From Simiduia litorea (GTDB taxonomy: Bacteria; Pseudomonadota; Gammaproteobacteria; Pseudomonadales; Cellvibrionaceae): a DNA stretch of 64,000 nt. The stretch spans positions 744,001 through 808,000 of the forward strand of contig NZ_AP031497.1 in assembly GCF_042853465.1 (NCBI RefSeq), read 5' to 3'. Shown here piece after piece: positions 6,715 through 15,743 of this stretch (positions are counted from its first letter, which is position 1; every line of letters begins with the position of its first letter). The notes below the pieces were generated by a model. It was not told where the DNA came from and made no database searches. It was given only the letters and a program-made list of their open reading frames with translations. The position numbers and the translations under genes were made by a program.

Positions 6715-7320
6715 ATGAAGCTGTCGGAACTACTGTGGTTAGCAATTTTCGCGCTGGTTTTTATGTGGTCTGCAATTGAGCCGAAAGATGGTTTTACTTG
6801 GTTTTTAGAAGTGGCGCCGGCGCTCATCGGTTTGGTGGTTTTACTGATAACTTATCGTCGCTTCCCGCTCACGCAAATGTTATCCATCTTAATTCTTGGC
6901 CATTGTATTGTGTTGATGGTGGGCGGCCATTACACCTATGCGGAAGTGCCTTTGTTCGACAGTATGAAAGATTGGTTTGGCTTTGAACGCAATAACTACG
7001 ACAAGGTGGGGCATTTTGTTCAGGGCCTCGTGCCGGCGATTTTAGCCCGCGAAATTCTTATTCGTAAGTCGGTAGTGAACGGCCGCGCTTGGTTAAATGT
7101 GTTTGTGGTGAGTATTTGTTTAGCCTTTAGTGCCTTTTATGAATTGCTTGAGTGGTGGGTGGGTGCATCTACCGGTGAATCGGCCGAGGCGTTTCTGGGT
7201 ACGCAAGGTTATGTGTGGGATACGCAATCAGATATGGCCTTGGCTTTACTTGGCGCAATTTGCGCGCTTGTGTGTTTAAGCCGTTGGCACGATAAGCAGC
7301 TAGCGCGCGTGCAACACTAA
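6715..7320 (+). CDS. yjdF: DUF2238/YjdF-like inner membrane protein
   Basis: A 201-residue protein with about six hydrophobic segments. The conserved stretch 'NNYDKVGHFVQGLVPAILAREILIR' (polar and charged residues beside a helix), 'FSAFYELLEWW' and 'QGYVWDTQSDMALALLGA' is the signature of the DUF2238/YjdF inner-membrane family. Function is unknown. ATG start with AGGAAATAAC upstream. It lies between the paiB-like gene and the FAN1 gene in the same orientation, with short gaps, so co-transcription is possible. Confidence 0.8.
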   Translation: MKLSELLWLAIFALVFMWSAIEPKDGFTWFLEVAPALIGLVVLLITYRRFPLTQMLSILILGHCIVLMVGGHYTYAEVPLFDSMKDWFGFERNNYDKVGHFVQGLVPAILAREILIRKSVVNGRAWLNVFVVSICLAFSAFYELLEWWVGASTGESAEAFLGTQGYVWDTQSDMALALLGAICALVCLSRWHDKQLARVQH

Positions 7321-7344
7321 CCTACCTTTTTTTCAGTTGACATT

Positions 7345-8991
7345 GTGACATCAGAGAAACCCGAACCGCTTTATTATCTGCATAATTATCGCACCCTGTT
7401 AGCTTGGGTGCGCTCGCGCTATGGCGATCTGTTAAGTGAAGCTGAAATTGCCTACGCCGATCAGTTTCTTGAATTGCCAGAACCCGCGCAAGCCTTGCTT
7501 ACGCGGTTGATCACCCGCAAGGGTGAACTCTTTCGCTTAAGCAAACTTGCCTACCAAGAAATTCCCGATCTACCCCGAGCCATAGCACCGCTTCAACAAT
7601 TAGGTTGGTTAACGCGCAGCCGAATGGTGAGTGCGAGCGACATATTTGGTTTACTAAGCCGCGCGGAGCTAACGTCGTGGTTGGGTAAGTATGCTGGCAC
7701 CAAGGCCGCGTGGCTGGCGGAGTTTGCGCAAGTGGAGGCTGAAGACAGACCTTGGGATGATTGGTTTTCCGGCGCGTCTCTGCCTTGCAATCAACAGCTG
7801 GTTGGGGATTTGGTGGCCGTCACTATCATGCCGTTCAGCGATGTGTATTGCTTGTTGTTTTTTGGCAATCACTACCAAGCGCTGAGTGAATTTGTATTGG
7901 CAGAATTGGGGATCTTTCAGTATGAGCAGGTTGGCTTTAGTCACGCCTGTCGGAGTTTTACGAGCCGTGTAGATTTGGATGCTTATCGGCAGTTACAAGG
8001 CGCACGGGAAGATGTTGAGCGCGATGACGATGTGGCCGCTGCTTTGTTGAATATGCCGGCAGCGGTAGGTGTGTCGGCGTGGCTAATACGTCGGATGCAG
8101 AAGTTTAGTTTTCATCTTGGCGTTAAATTGGAGCAGCGTGGCGATTATGAGGCAGCCCTCGCGGTTTATAGTACCTGTGAGTTCATCGAGGCCCGCGCGC
8201 GCCGCGTTCGGGTGTTGGAAAAATTATCACGTCGACAAGAGGCGCTTGCGCTGCTGAATGATGCCATTGCCGCACCTCACAGCGAGGCCGAGCGACAACA
8301 ACTGCTGCGCGCTCGGCCGCGGCTGCAGCGAGCGCTGAACATAATACCTGAAAAACCAGTGGCCTTTAGCCCCGCGTCTTCTGTGCTCACACTGGACCTT
8401 GCCGATAACCGCGTTGAGCAGGCCGTGGCTGCCCATTTTCATCTCGCAGCCGAACCTGTGTGCTGGACAGAAAACAGTTTGTGGACGGGTTTGTTTGGGT
8501 TATTTTTTTGGCCCGCTATCTATGCGCCAATACCGGGCGCATTTTTTAATCCGTTTCAGGCGCGACCAAAAGATCTGTATCACCAGAGCTTTGCTAGCAG
8601 CCGGGCCGATATGTTGCGTGATTGTTGGCGATTATTGGACACGAGTGATTACCCGCGCGTGTTGTTGCAACGCTACCGGGAAAAACAGGGTTTGCAGTCG
8701 CCATTGGTGAATTGGAACCAACTCAGCGAAGACCAATTAGCGTTGGCTTTAGCGTGTATTGCGCCAGAATTTTTAACAGCCATTTTTAAGCGCATGTTAT
8801 TTGATCTAAAAGCAAACAGCTCCGGCTTTCCCGACTTAATACAGTTTTATCCCGCACAGCAGCGTTTTCGCTTGATCGAAGTGAAAGGCCCCGGTGATAA
8901 GTTGCAAGATAATCAGTTGCGCTGGCTGGAGTTTTTCGACCTGCAGGGTATTGCCGCTGAGGTTTGTTATGTGCGCTGGACGCCGACATGA
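7345..8991 (+). CDS. FAN1-like VRR-NUC structure-specific nuclease
   Basis: A 548-residue protein matching bacterial FAN1, a 5'-flap and interstrand-crosslink repair nuclease. The C-terminal VRR-NUC (PD-(D/E)XK) core is complete: 'GFPDLI' with D497, 'EVKGPGDKLQDNQ' with E512 and K514, and a following 'RWLEFF' helix. The N-terminal part contains the winged-helix/SAP-like region and a helical-repeat middle as in Pseudomonas FAN1. The start is GTG at 7345. The stop overlaps the ATG of the downstream helicase (ATGA), so the two are translationally coupled, a conserved arrangement that links the nuclease to an Fe-S helicase in DNA crosslink or replication-fork repair. Confidence 0.88.
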   Translation: MTSEKPEPLYYLHNYRTLLAWVRSRYGDLLSEAEIAYADQFLELPEPAQALLTRLITRKGELFRLSKLAYQEIPDLPRAIAPLQQLGWLTRSRMVSASDIFGLLSRAELTSWLGKYAGTKAAWLAEFAQVEAEDRPWDDWFSGASLPCNQQLVGDLVAVTIMPFSDVYCLLFFGNHYQALSEFVLAELGIFQYEQVGFSHACRSFTSRVDLDAYRQLQGAREDVERDDDVAAALLNMPAAVGVSAWLIRRMQKFSFHLGVKLEQRGDYEAALAVYSTCEFIEARARRVRVLEKLSRRQEALALLNDAIAAPHSEAERQQLLRARPRLQRALNIIPEKPVAFSPASSVLTLDLADNRVEQAVAAHFHLAAEPVCWTENSLWTGLFGLFFWPAIYAPIPGAFFNPFQARPKDLYHQSFASSRADMLRDCWRLLDTSDYPRVLLQRYREKQGLQSPLVNWNQLSEDQLALALACIAPEFLTAIFKRMLFDLKANSSGFPDLIQFYPAQQRFRLIEVKGPGDKLQDNQLRWLEFFDLQGIAAEVCYVRWTPT

Positions 8992-11270
8992 GTGAGCGTG
9001 CACCCGAGCCAGAGCGTTCACCCGACGAACCGGTTTGTAAAGTCTCGGTTCGCGCGCTCTGTGAGTTCGCTGCCAAGCGCGGTGATTTGGATTTGCGTTT
9101 TACCCCGGCCACTACTGCCGCTGAAGGCATTGAGTTGCATCAACTGATTGCCAGACGAAGGCGGACGGAGCACGGCGATAATTATATTGCCGAGTTGCAG
9201 CTGCAGGGCAAATTTGACAATTTGCACGTAAACGGTAGAGCGGATGGTTGGTTGGTGCCCTTGCAAACCTTGGAAGAGGTGAAAAGTTTTCGTGGCCGGT
9301 TGGATAAAATGCCCGATAACCATCGGCATTTACATTGGGCGCAGTTAAAGATTTACGGGCATCTTCTCTGCCAGCAAGAGCGGCTGGAGACGGTTACATT
9401 AACCCTGGTGTATATCGATGCCGCGGATAACAGTGAGCACCTGCTGGTTGAACATTGGACCGCTGAGTTGTTGGCTGATTTCTGGCGCGCTACCTGTGGT
9501 GCTTTTCTTCGTTGGGCGCAAGCTGAACTACGATTGCGGCGCGAGCGCGAAAAAAATATACAAGCGCTTTCCTTTCCTTTTCCCGAGTTTCAGGTTGGTC
9601 AGCGGCAGCTCGCGGAAAATATCTACCAAGCGGTAAAGTCTGAGCGTTGTTTATTGGCCGAGGCGCCCACGGGTATAGGCAAGACGCTGGCGAGTTTGTT
9701 TCCGGCGCTAAAGGCTAGCCGAGCAGTGGATAAAATCTTTTACCTTTGCGCGAAAACGCCCGGCCGCGCGCTGGCTCTGGATGGCCTGGCAACATTAAAC
9801 GTTCCTGATTTAAAAGTACTCGAACTTATTGCTCGCGATAAGGCCTGCAAGCATCCTGATCTTGCCTGCCATGGTGATTCTTGTCCGTTGGCGCGCGGGT
9901 TTTACGATCGCTTAGCCGCTGCTCGGGCAGAGGCTATTGATCTGCGTTGGATGAATGCCGATGCGGTTAAGCGGGTAGCAGCTGAGCACCAAATTTGCCC
10001 TTATTATTTGACGCAAGAGCTTTGCCGTTGGGCCGATGTGGTGGTTGCGGATTACAACTATTATTTTGATGATACCGCGTTGCTCTATGGTTTGGCGGTG
10101 AGTTTACAGTGGCGCGTGGCGGTGCTAGTGGACGAAGCGCACAATTTGATCGACCGGGCGCGCGCTATGTATTCCGCAACCTTGACGCGCGATCACAGTA
10201 AGTGGGCATTGCGCGTTGCACCTAAGGCCTTGCATGCGCCAATTAAGGCGTTGGATAAGCGTTGGCAAGCGCTGCTAAAAGGTAAGCAACTTGCTCAGCG
10301 GTTTACCTTTGATCAATTGCCAGACAAATTCGTGATTGCCCTACAAAACCTTGTCTCTGAGTGTTCGCGCTGGCAGGCGGAAAAAGGCCAGCCGCTCGAA
10401 CCGGCGCTGCAGGAATTATTTTTTGCGGCTAGCCAGTGTTTACGCATCGCCGAGCCTGCCGATGATAGCTATATCTTCGATGCCGAAAAAACTGGCCGAG
10501 GCGAGGCCGAGATTCACTTGCGCAATCTGGTGCCGGGGCCTTGGTTGGCCCCACGGTTTGACTACAGTGTTACCACGGTGCTTTTTTCCGCCACCTTAAA
10601 ACCCTTGGATTACCAATGTAAGCTGTTGGGCTTGGCGCCTGATACGGTGACACTAATGGTGCCTTCGCCCTTTCATGCCAGCCAGTTGCGAGTCAATATT
10701 TGTCGGGATGTCTCAACCCGTTTTCAACACCGCGATAAATCATTACCGCTCATCGTCGACAAGGTGATGACACAGTATCGCGCAGAGCCAGGTAATTACT
10801 TAGTTTTTCTATCGAGCTTTGATTATTTAGAAAAGGTCGCGTTGGCGCTGCAGTTTGCGGCGCCAGACTTGACGCTGTGGAAGCAGCAGAGAGGAATGGG
10901 GGAGCCGGCGCGGCAGGCGTTTGTCGCAAATTTCCAGCCTCGAGCGAGGGGTATAGGCTTGGCGGTATTGGGCGGTGCCTTTGGCGAAGGCATTGATCTC
11001 ACTGGCGATCGCTTGGTGGGGGCGTTTATAGCGACTTTGGGTTTGCCGCAATTCAACCCTGTGAATGAAGATATCAAACAGCGATTAGATGACTGTTTTG
11101 GCAGCGGTTATGACTATGTGTATTTGTATCCGGGATTGCAAAAAGTGGTGCAAGCGGCTGGGCGAATTATTCGCTCTACCAACGACAAAGGCGTTTTATA
11201 TTTATTGGACGACCGCTTTAGCCAGGCCAAAGTAAAGTCGTTGTTACCGGATTGGTGGCAAGTAGATTAG
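8988..11270 (+). CDS. Fe-S superfamily 2 helicase with N-terminal Cas4/AddB-like nuclease domain
   Basis: A 760-residue protein. Residues about 45-130 carry a PD-(D/E)XK nuclease pattern: H51, D86 in 'GRADG', E97-x-K99 in 'EEVKS', and Q119...Y123 in 'QLKIYG'. Residues about 200-760 form a DinG/XPD-type helicase with Walker A 'APTGIGKT' (226-233), four candidate Fe-S cysteines C287, C294, C299 and C337, a DEAH box (382-385), and a C-terminal motif VI region 'QAAGRIIRS'. The chosen ATG overlaps the FAN1 stop; a TTG at 8964 is also in frame but less likely. Combined nuclease and 5'-3' helicase activities next to FAN1 suggest a DNA crosslink or flap repair module. Confidence 0.85.
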   Translation: MSERAPEPERSPDEPVCKVSVRALCEFAAKRGDLDLRFTPATTAAEGIELHQLIARRRRTEHGDNYIAELQLQGKFDNLHVNGRADGWLVPLQTLEEVKSFRGRLDKMPDNHRHLHWAQLKIYGHLLCQQERLETVTLTLVYIDAADNSEHLLVEHWTAELLADFWRATCGAFLRWAQAELRLRREREKNIQALSFPFPEFQVGQRQLAENIYQAVKSERCLLAEAPTGIGKTLASLFPALKASRAVDKIFYLCAKTPGRALALDGLATLNVPDLKVLELIARDKACKHPDLACHGDSCPLARGFYDRLAAARAEAIDLRWMNADAVKRVAAEHQICPYYLTQELCRWADVVVADYNYYFDDTALLYGLAVSLQWRVAVLVDEAHNLIDRARAMYSATLTRDHSKWALRVAPKALHAPIKALDKRWQALLKGKQLAQRFTFDQLPDKFVIALQNLVSECSRWQAEKGQPLEPALQELFFAASQCLRIAEPADDSYIFDAEKTGRGEAEIHLRNLVPGPWLAPRFDYSVTTVLFSATLKPLDYQCKLLGLAPDTVTLMVPSPFHASQLRVNICRDVSTRFQHRDKSLPLIVDKVMTQYRAEPGNYLVFLSSFDYLEKVALALQFAAPDLTLWKQQRGMGEPARQAFVANFQPRARGIGLAVLGGAFGEGIDLTGDRLVGAFIATLGLPQFNPVNEDIKQRLDDCFGSGYDYVYLYPGLQKVVQAAGRIIRSTNDKGVLYLLDDRFSQAKVKSLLPDWWQVD

Positions 11271-11306
11271 ATCGATTGGCGCCCTGACTCTTGAATTTTT
11301 TTGCGC

Positions 11307-12107
11307 TTAGGGTTGTACATCTTTTTCGACAGGTTGTACGTAGAGTTGGCTGTTGCGGGATTTGAACTCTTTCATTTTATTGGCTTCATCGCCTTTGATG
11401 GTGTCAATGGCGGCTTGCAGTTGTTTGACTAAGCGAGGCTCTATATCGCGGTTAAACGCGTAATAGAGATCGAGGGTTCTAAGTACCCGAGCAACTTCGT
11501 AATCGCGCGGGTTGGCGCCGATGGATTTTAGTGTTTGCAGTGCGCTTGACTCGCCGTAGGCCCATAAATCTATCCGCCCGCTCTCGAGCATTTTGGCGAT
11601 ACTGTCCGGCTGAACCCCCAGCGTGATAATGGTTTTTTCGAGATGCAGTTCGCGCAGGAATAATTCTCCGACATCGTCGCGCACGGCGCCGACTTTGAAC
11701 CTATCCAACCCGTCCAGTGATTTAAGTTTGATGCCCCTCGAGCGCTTGGCGATGAGCACCACATGGTTTTGCCCAATAGGGCCTACCCATTGGAATAAAT
11801 TTTCCCGCTCAGCGGTGCGGGTGGTGGAAAAGAGAACGCGGTTGTTGCCTTCTAGGGTGTTGTGAAAGGCTCTGGCCCAAGGCTGCACTTGAATGTTCTT
11901 AGCAATGATGGGATGGCCGGCAAGTGCGGTAGCCGCAATCAGTAATTCTACTGCTTCGCCGCGCAAGACACCGCCTTCCACGTAATTGAACGGCGGGTAA
12001 TTTTCGGTGATATATTCCAGTTCGTCTAATTCGACGGCAAATAGCGGGGCGGACCATAGGATCGTCAGGCAAAGAATTGTTGCGTATTTGGCGAGTCTGG
12101 CCTGCAT
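11307..12107 (-). CDS. Orphan periplasmic solute-binding protein (SBP_bac_3 type)
   Basis: A 266-residue protein with a signal peptide (to about residue 25, 'PLFA'). It is followed by the type-3 binding fold: 'YITENYPPFNY', 'ATALAGHP', 'WARAF' and 'SGRIDLWAYGESSAL'. Such proteins bind amino acids or similar small ligands in the periplasm. There is no permease or ATPase gene beside it; neighbours are the convergent helicase gene and a divergent acetyltransferase. In this lineage, orphan copies are often of unknown role, perhaps sensing. Two more orphan members lie at 40180 and 61519. Confidence 0.8.
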   Translation of the reverse strand: MQARLAKYATILCLTILWSAPLFAVELDELEYITENYPPFNYVEGGVLRGEAVELLIAATALAGHPIIAKNIQVQPWARAFHNTLEGNNRVLFSTTRTAERENLFQWVGPIGQNHVVLIAKRSRGIKLKSLDGLDRFKVGAVRDDVGELFLRELHLEKTIITLGVQPDSIAKMLESGRIDLWAYGESSALQTLKSIGANPRDYEVARVLRTLDLYYAFNRDIEPRLVKQLQAAIDTIKGDEANKMKEFKSRNSQLYVQPVEKDVQP

Positions 12108-12198
12108 GAAGCCTCCTTTTCATGGGAGAGTGAGCGCATCTCATTGAGTGTAGGCTAGGCTGGTTAGCCCTAGGTGTTAATTTAAATTCGATAAGGTT

Positions 12199-12657
12199 AT
12201 GAAAAGTATGCTGAACATTCGAAAAGCAAATTTACAAGATATCCCCCCGCTATCGGTATTGTTCAATGACTATCGAATTTTTTACCGGCAGGTACCCGAC
12301 CTCACTGCGGCTGAGACCTTTCTGGCGGCGCGTTTGCAGGCGCAGGAATCGGTCATTTTTGTGGCTGAGTCGGCGGGTGAGTTAATCGGATTTACCCAAC
12401 TTTATCCAACCTTTTGCTCTGTAGCCTGTGCGCCGTATTTTGTGTTGTACGATTTGTTTGTCGCCAAGTCTGGCCGGCGCAATGGCGTAGCCGAGGCCTT
12501 GTTAAAGGCCGCGGCTGATTGCGCAAGCGAGCAGGGCGCTGACCGCTTAGAGCTTGCCACCGCGATAGACAACACTCAGGCGCAAGAACTGTACGAGAAA
12601 TGTGGTTGGGAATTAGATCAAACGTTTTTTCACTATGTGTTACCAATCGCGGGTTGA
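12199..12657 (+). CDS. GNAT-family N-acetyltransferase
   Basis: A 152-residue GNAT protein. The acetyl-CoA-binding region is 'LYDLFVAKSGRRNGVAEALLKAA' near residues 85-107, where the usual R/Q-x-x-G-x-A loop reads R-N-G-V-A, followed by 'ATAIDNTQAQELYEKCGW'. The substrate is unknown. It is cytoplasmic. The start is the ATG at 12199, preceded by GATAAGG; a second ATG three codons later is also possible. Its 3' end overlaps the convergent acyltransferase gene by 25 bases. Confidence 0.85.
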   Translation: MKSMLNIRKANLQDIPPLSVLFNDYRIFYRQVPDLTAAETFLAARLQAQESVIFVAESAGELIGFTQLYPTFCSVACAPYFVLYDLFVAKSGRRNGVAEALLKAAADCASEQGADRLELATAIDNTQAQELYEKCGWELDQTFFHYVLPIAG

Positions 12658-13817
12658 GTTTGTTTTTTTGGGGCGGGTATGACTTTTGGCGCCAGACCGA
12701 ACAGCCAGCGCAGAAGGTGAATGCGGGCGATGATTTCATAGCCGACGGCGCAGCCAAGGAATGTTATGGCGAGTACGCCTAAAGGTTCCATGATCGGTCC
12801 CCACTGTGCCTCTACAAGGTAGTAGCCGATGCTCACCGTAATGGTTTGGTGAAGGATGTAATAGGGGTACACGGCGCCATTGGCGTAGCGTAAAGCTCGG
12901 CTATTGTGGTTCAAAAAGCGCATTGCCAAAGCGCAGAGTGCGAGAATCCAGCACCAGAGGGTGCAGTAATAAAACCACGTGAACACAATGTCGCCCCAGT
13001 ATTCCACTGTCTCACCTAGGCCGGTGTTCTCTGGTAGGCTGTCCTCCCACATCAATATTGCGTAACCGCTCAGTGCCATTATCAATAGCGGCCAGTGTTT
13101 ACCTTTGAGTTTTAGCCACACGGCATCGCAAGCAGCAAAGCCGTAGCCGAGCGCGAATACGGTCAAGTAGGTGGCGTGGTTGTACCAGTCACCCAGCAGC
13201 GCGTGGGTTGATGGGAACTGAGGTCTTAGCCAAAAACCATAGCAAGCGAGCAAGCTTCCGGGGATCAGGAGTAGGAGTGCTAATGGCAATTGGCCTAGCC
13301 ATTTGGATGGCAAGATGAGTAGCTGCCTCAGTCCCAAGATCAATACTGAGTAGCACCACAGGTAGGGAATGAACCAAAGATGGTTCCATGTCATTTGACC
13401 GAATAACGGCGTCCGATGCCGGCTAAAAAGCGGGTCGTTCGGGGTTAAATAGGCTTGCCAAAATTGACCGTAATGACCCGTGGCCTCGCCCGCCTGACGC
13501 ATTTCAAAAAACAATTGTGGCGGCACGATCACGAGAATACCAAACACCAGTGGTATCAACAGCCGTTGGCTGCGTAAGTTCAGTAGTCGGCTTAGGGGGT
13601 AGCGCTGTTGGGCGAAGTAGAGTGCGCAGCCGGAAATAAAAAATAATAGTGGCAGGCGCCACGGGTTAACCAACAACATGGCTAGCTTTAGGCTTTCACT
13701 TTGGAATTCACTGCTGATGTGCCAATCCCAGCTGACATACATCATGCCGGTGTGGTAGAAAATTAACAGTGCGAAGGCCAAAACCCTTAACCAATCTAGA
13801 TCGTAACGACGTTCCAT
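12633..13817 (-). CDS. Acyltransferase-3 family membrane protein
   Basis: A 394-residue protein of the acyltransferase-3 / OpgC-like family with about ten membrane spans. The N-terminal 'RRYDLDWLRVLAFALLIFYHTGMMY' contains the conserved D-x-L-R and catalytic-type His, and 'WRLPLLFFISG' the paired loop. It probably moves an acyl or succinyl group onto an extracytoplasmic glycan or lipid; the target is unknown. The start ATG has GGAGCTCC upstream. It is transcribed divergently from the LytTR regulator gene at 13998, a common arrangement that suggests regulation by that protein. Confidence 0.82.
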   Translation of the reverse strand: MERRYDLDWLRVLAFALLIFYHTGMMYVSWDWHISSEFQSESLKLAMLLVNPWRLPLLFFISGCALYFAQQRYPLSRLLNLRSQRLLIPLVFGILVIVPPQLFFEMRQAGEATGHYGQFWQAYLTPNDPLFSRHRTPLFGQMTWNHLWFIPYLWCYSVLILGLRQLLILPSKWLGQLPLALLLLIPGSLLACYGFWLRPQFPSTHALLGDWYNHATYLTVFALGYGFAACDAVWLKLKGKHWPLLIMALSGYAILMWEDSLPENTGLGETVEYWGDIVFTWFYYCTLWCWILALCALAMRFLNHNSRALRYANGAVYPYYILHQTITVSIGYYLVEAQWGPIMEPLGVLAITFLGCAVGYEIIARIHLLRWLFGLAPKVIPAPKKQTQPAIGNT

Positions 13818-13997
13818 GGGAGCTCCTTTTTTCTGTTACTGTGGCCGCCAGGGGCGAGGCTGCCCAGCCTGTTGTGATAGCCTGCGGAGTTTGGTGATAA
13901 GAGGTGGTGTGGTTGTGATAAGTGGCAGGGCAATATCGTCGCAGGTCTTGAAGACGAGCGCACAAAGGTGTGCGATCTCAAAAGAGGGAGTTTAGCG

Positions 13998-14837
13998 TTG
14001 ACCTTTTCCGAATACCGGCGCCATCAGGGGCTGTGGGATAGCCTGTTTTTTGGCCTGTTTATTTTGCTCAATAGCACCGTAAATGCCACTAGCGTGTTGA
14101 TGGAAAGTGAACGGGCGGGTAGAGCGCTGGCGTGGTGGGAACCCTTCCTGTGGGAGTACTCCAGTGCGCTCAGTTTTGTATTGCTGCTGCCGCTCATTAT
14201 CGCATTCGATAAACGCTATCCCTTGGGCTGGGGCAAGTGGCTAAGCTCGGGTTGGCGTCATTTGCTCTTTAGTGTGCTGGTGTCTGTATTGCATGTCACC
14301 TTCATGTTCAGTATTCGCTATGGCGTTTATTGGTTAGTGGATGGGCGCTATGACATGGGGGCAGTCAGTTGGGTTTTCGTTTATGAATACCGCATTGATC
14401 TCATAACCTATTTACTGATATTGGCCATCCTCTACGCCTATCGCTTCGTGATTGGTCGCTTGTCGGGCGAAGCCGCATTTGTGGGCGAGGGCGAGGAGAG
14501 TGAGGCGCGGGTGAGTGAGCGCTTCTTGGTGAAAAAGCTGGGCAAGGAGTTTGTGATTCAATTAAAGGATGTGGACTGGATGGAGTCGGCGGGCAACTAT
14601 GTCAACCTCCATGTGAAAGATCGCGTTTACCCCGTGCGCACAACCATGGCACAAATGGAAGCGGACGTATCTGAGCGAGCCTTTTGCCGCATCCACCGGT
14701 CGATATTGGTCAATTTGGCCCGCATAGCGCATTTGGAAACGCTTGAGTCTGGCGATGGCACCGTCACGCTGGTGACTGGGCAGACGCTTAAAATGTCGCG
14801 CCGCTACCGCGTGCAACTGAAAGCCTGTATGAACTGA
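13998..14837 (+). CDS. Membrane-anchored LytTR DNA-binding regulator
   Basis: A 279-residue protein when started at TTG 13998, which has GAGGGAG seven bases upstream; a GTG at 13968 is in frame but lacks a good site. The first half has about four membrane spans ('LFFGLFILLNSTVNA', 'ALSFVLLLPLIIAF', 'LLFSVLVSVLHVTFMF', 'LITYLLILAILYAYRF'). The C-terminal 100 residues are a LytTR DNA-binding domain ('ESAGNYVNLHV', 'FCRIHRSILVNL', 'LKMSRRYRVQLK'). It has no receiver domain, so signal reception is probably through the membrane part. The divergent acyltransferase-3 gene is the likely target. Confidence 0.82.
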   Translation: MTFSEYRRHQGLWDSLFFGLFILLNSTVNATSVLMESERAGRALAWWEPFLWEYSSALSFVLLLPLIIAFDKRYPLGWGKWLSSGWRHLLFSVLVSVLHVTFMFSIRYGVYWLVDGRYDMGAVSWVFVYEYRIDLITYLLILAILYAYRFVIGRLSGEAAFVGEGEESEARVSERFLVKKLGKEFVIQLKDVDWMESAGNYVNLHVKDRVYPVRTTMAQMEADVSERAFCRIHRSILVNLARIAHLETLESGDGTVTLVTGQTLKMSRRYRVQLKACMN

Positions 14838-14904
14838 CCAGTAGTTTCAGGGCCGCCGTTGATAGCCACAGATTACAACCGTGAAATACCAACAGTTGCG
14901 TTAC

Positions 14905-15381
14905 TCACTGGGTTTCGGCAATGAGGCCGAGAATATCGGAGGTTGATATAACGCCTTCAATTTGTTTGTTGCGGGTAACGAATACGCGGTGAATACCGTT
15001 GCTGACCATGGTTCGGCAGATATCTTTAATGTTGCAATCTGGGTCTACAGAGATCACTTCGTTGTTCATAATCTGATGAACCGTGCAGCTTTCCTCTGCG
15101 GTGAGGCTCCAAGACTCTAAATCTTTTTCATGAAAATTCAGCGCATAGCACTCTTGATAGTAATCTTTAAGCTTGGCGAGCTTTTGATCGCGGTCTGAGT
15201 TTTCAAAATTAAACACGTCGGTAACACTCACCGCGCCAACTAATTCGTGATCAGACGCGACCACGGGGGCACCGGTTATTTTATGCTTGCGGAAGAATTC
15301 ACCAAGGTATTTGATAGACCAACCTTCGTAGGCAAACAGTACCTCCGTTTTCATAATATCTTTTGCGGTGAGTGCTAGCAT
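14905..15381 (-). CDS. CBS-domain pair protein
   Basis: A 158-residue protein made of two CBS domains. The first covers residues about 7-60 ('DIMKTEVLFAYEGWSIKYLGEFFRKHKITGAPVV') and the second about 100-155 ('QIMNNEVISVDPDCNIKDICRTMVSNGIHRVFV', ending 'GVISTSDILGLI'). They are split by a 35-residue charged linker. CBS pairs bind adenine nucleotides and regulate partners. No effector domain is attached and no obvious partner gene is adjacent. Single-gene unit on the minus strand. Confidence 0.85.
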   Translation of the reverse strand: MLALTAKDIMKTEVLFAYEGWSIKYLGEFFRKHKITGAPVVASDHELVGAVSVTDVFNFENSDRDQKLAKLKDYYQECYALNFHEKDLESWSLTAEESCTVHQIMNNEVISVDPDCNIKDICRTMVSNGIHRVFVTRNKQIEGVISTSDILGLIAETQ

Positions 15382-15743
15382 AGTGTTCTATCCTCTAGGG
15401 GTGCAGCGTTAGCAAGGTGTTTTCGCATTCGATGCCGATGTTATAGAGTTATAAAGACTACAAAAGATGAGTGATAAATACCACTCAGGTTCTCTATAGG
15501 CACCCAGAAAAGACAGTTTAGTTGATCTCTCGCAAGATTTTAGACGATGGGTTCAGCGGGCAATGTTATTCGATCTATGCCCAATAAGCCCCGAGTGAAA
15601 CCGGCGGTAACGCCTGCGCTGAAAAGGTGCAGTTTTCGTCTGGTGTTGCGCTGGGCGAACGCAATTGCGTTGCCCGGCTGCGAGTGCCTGAGTGCCGCAG
15701 TGGATAACGGTCACTCAGTCTTGATAGGTTTTCTTGCCGAGCT
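15382..15743. other. Intergenic stretch with nested palindrome at 15653-15675
   Basis: No convincing gene is present. A frame from 15547 to 15747 exists but lacks a good ribosome-binding site and family features. The notable element is a perfect 14-base palindrome AACGCAATTGCGTT bracketed by GGGC(G) and GCCC, giving a strong hairpin of about 23 bases without a T-run. It lies downstream of the RND adaptor gene and could be a transcript end or a protein-binding site. Confidence 0.4.
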
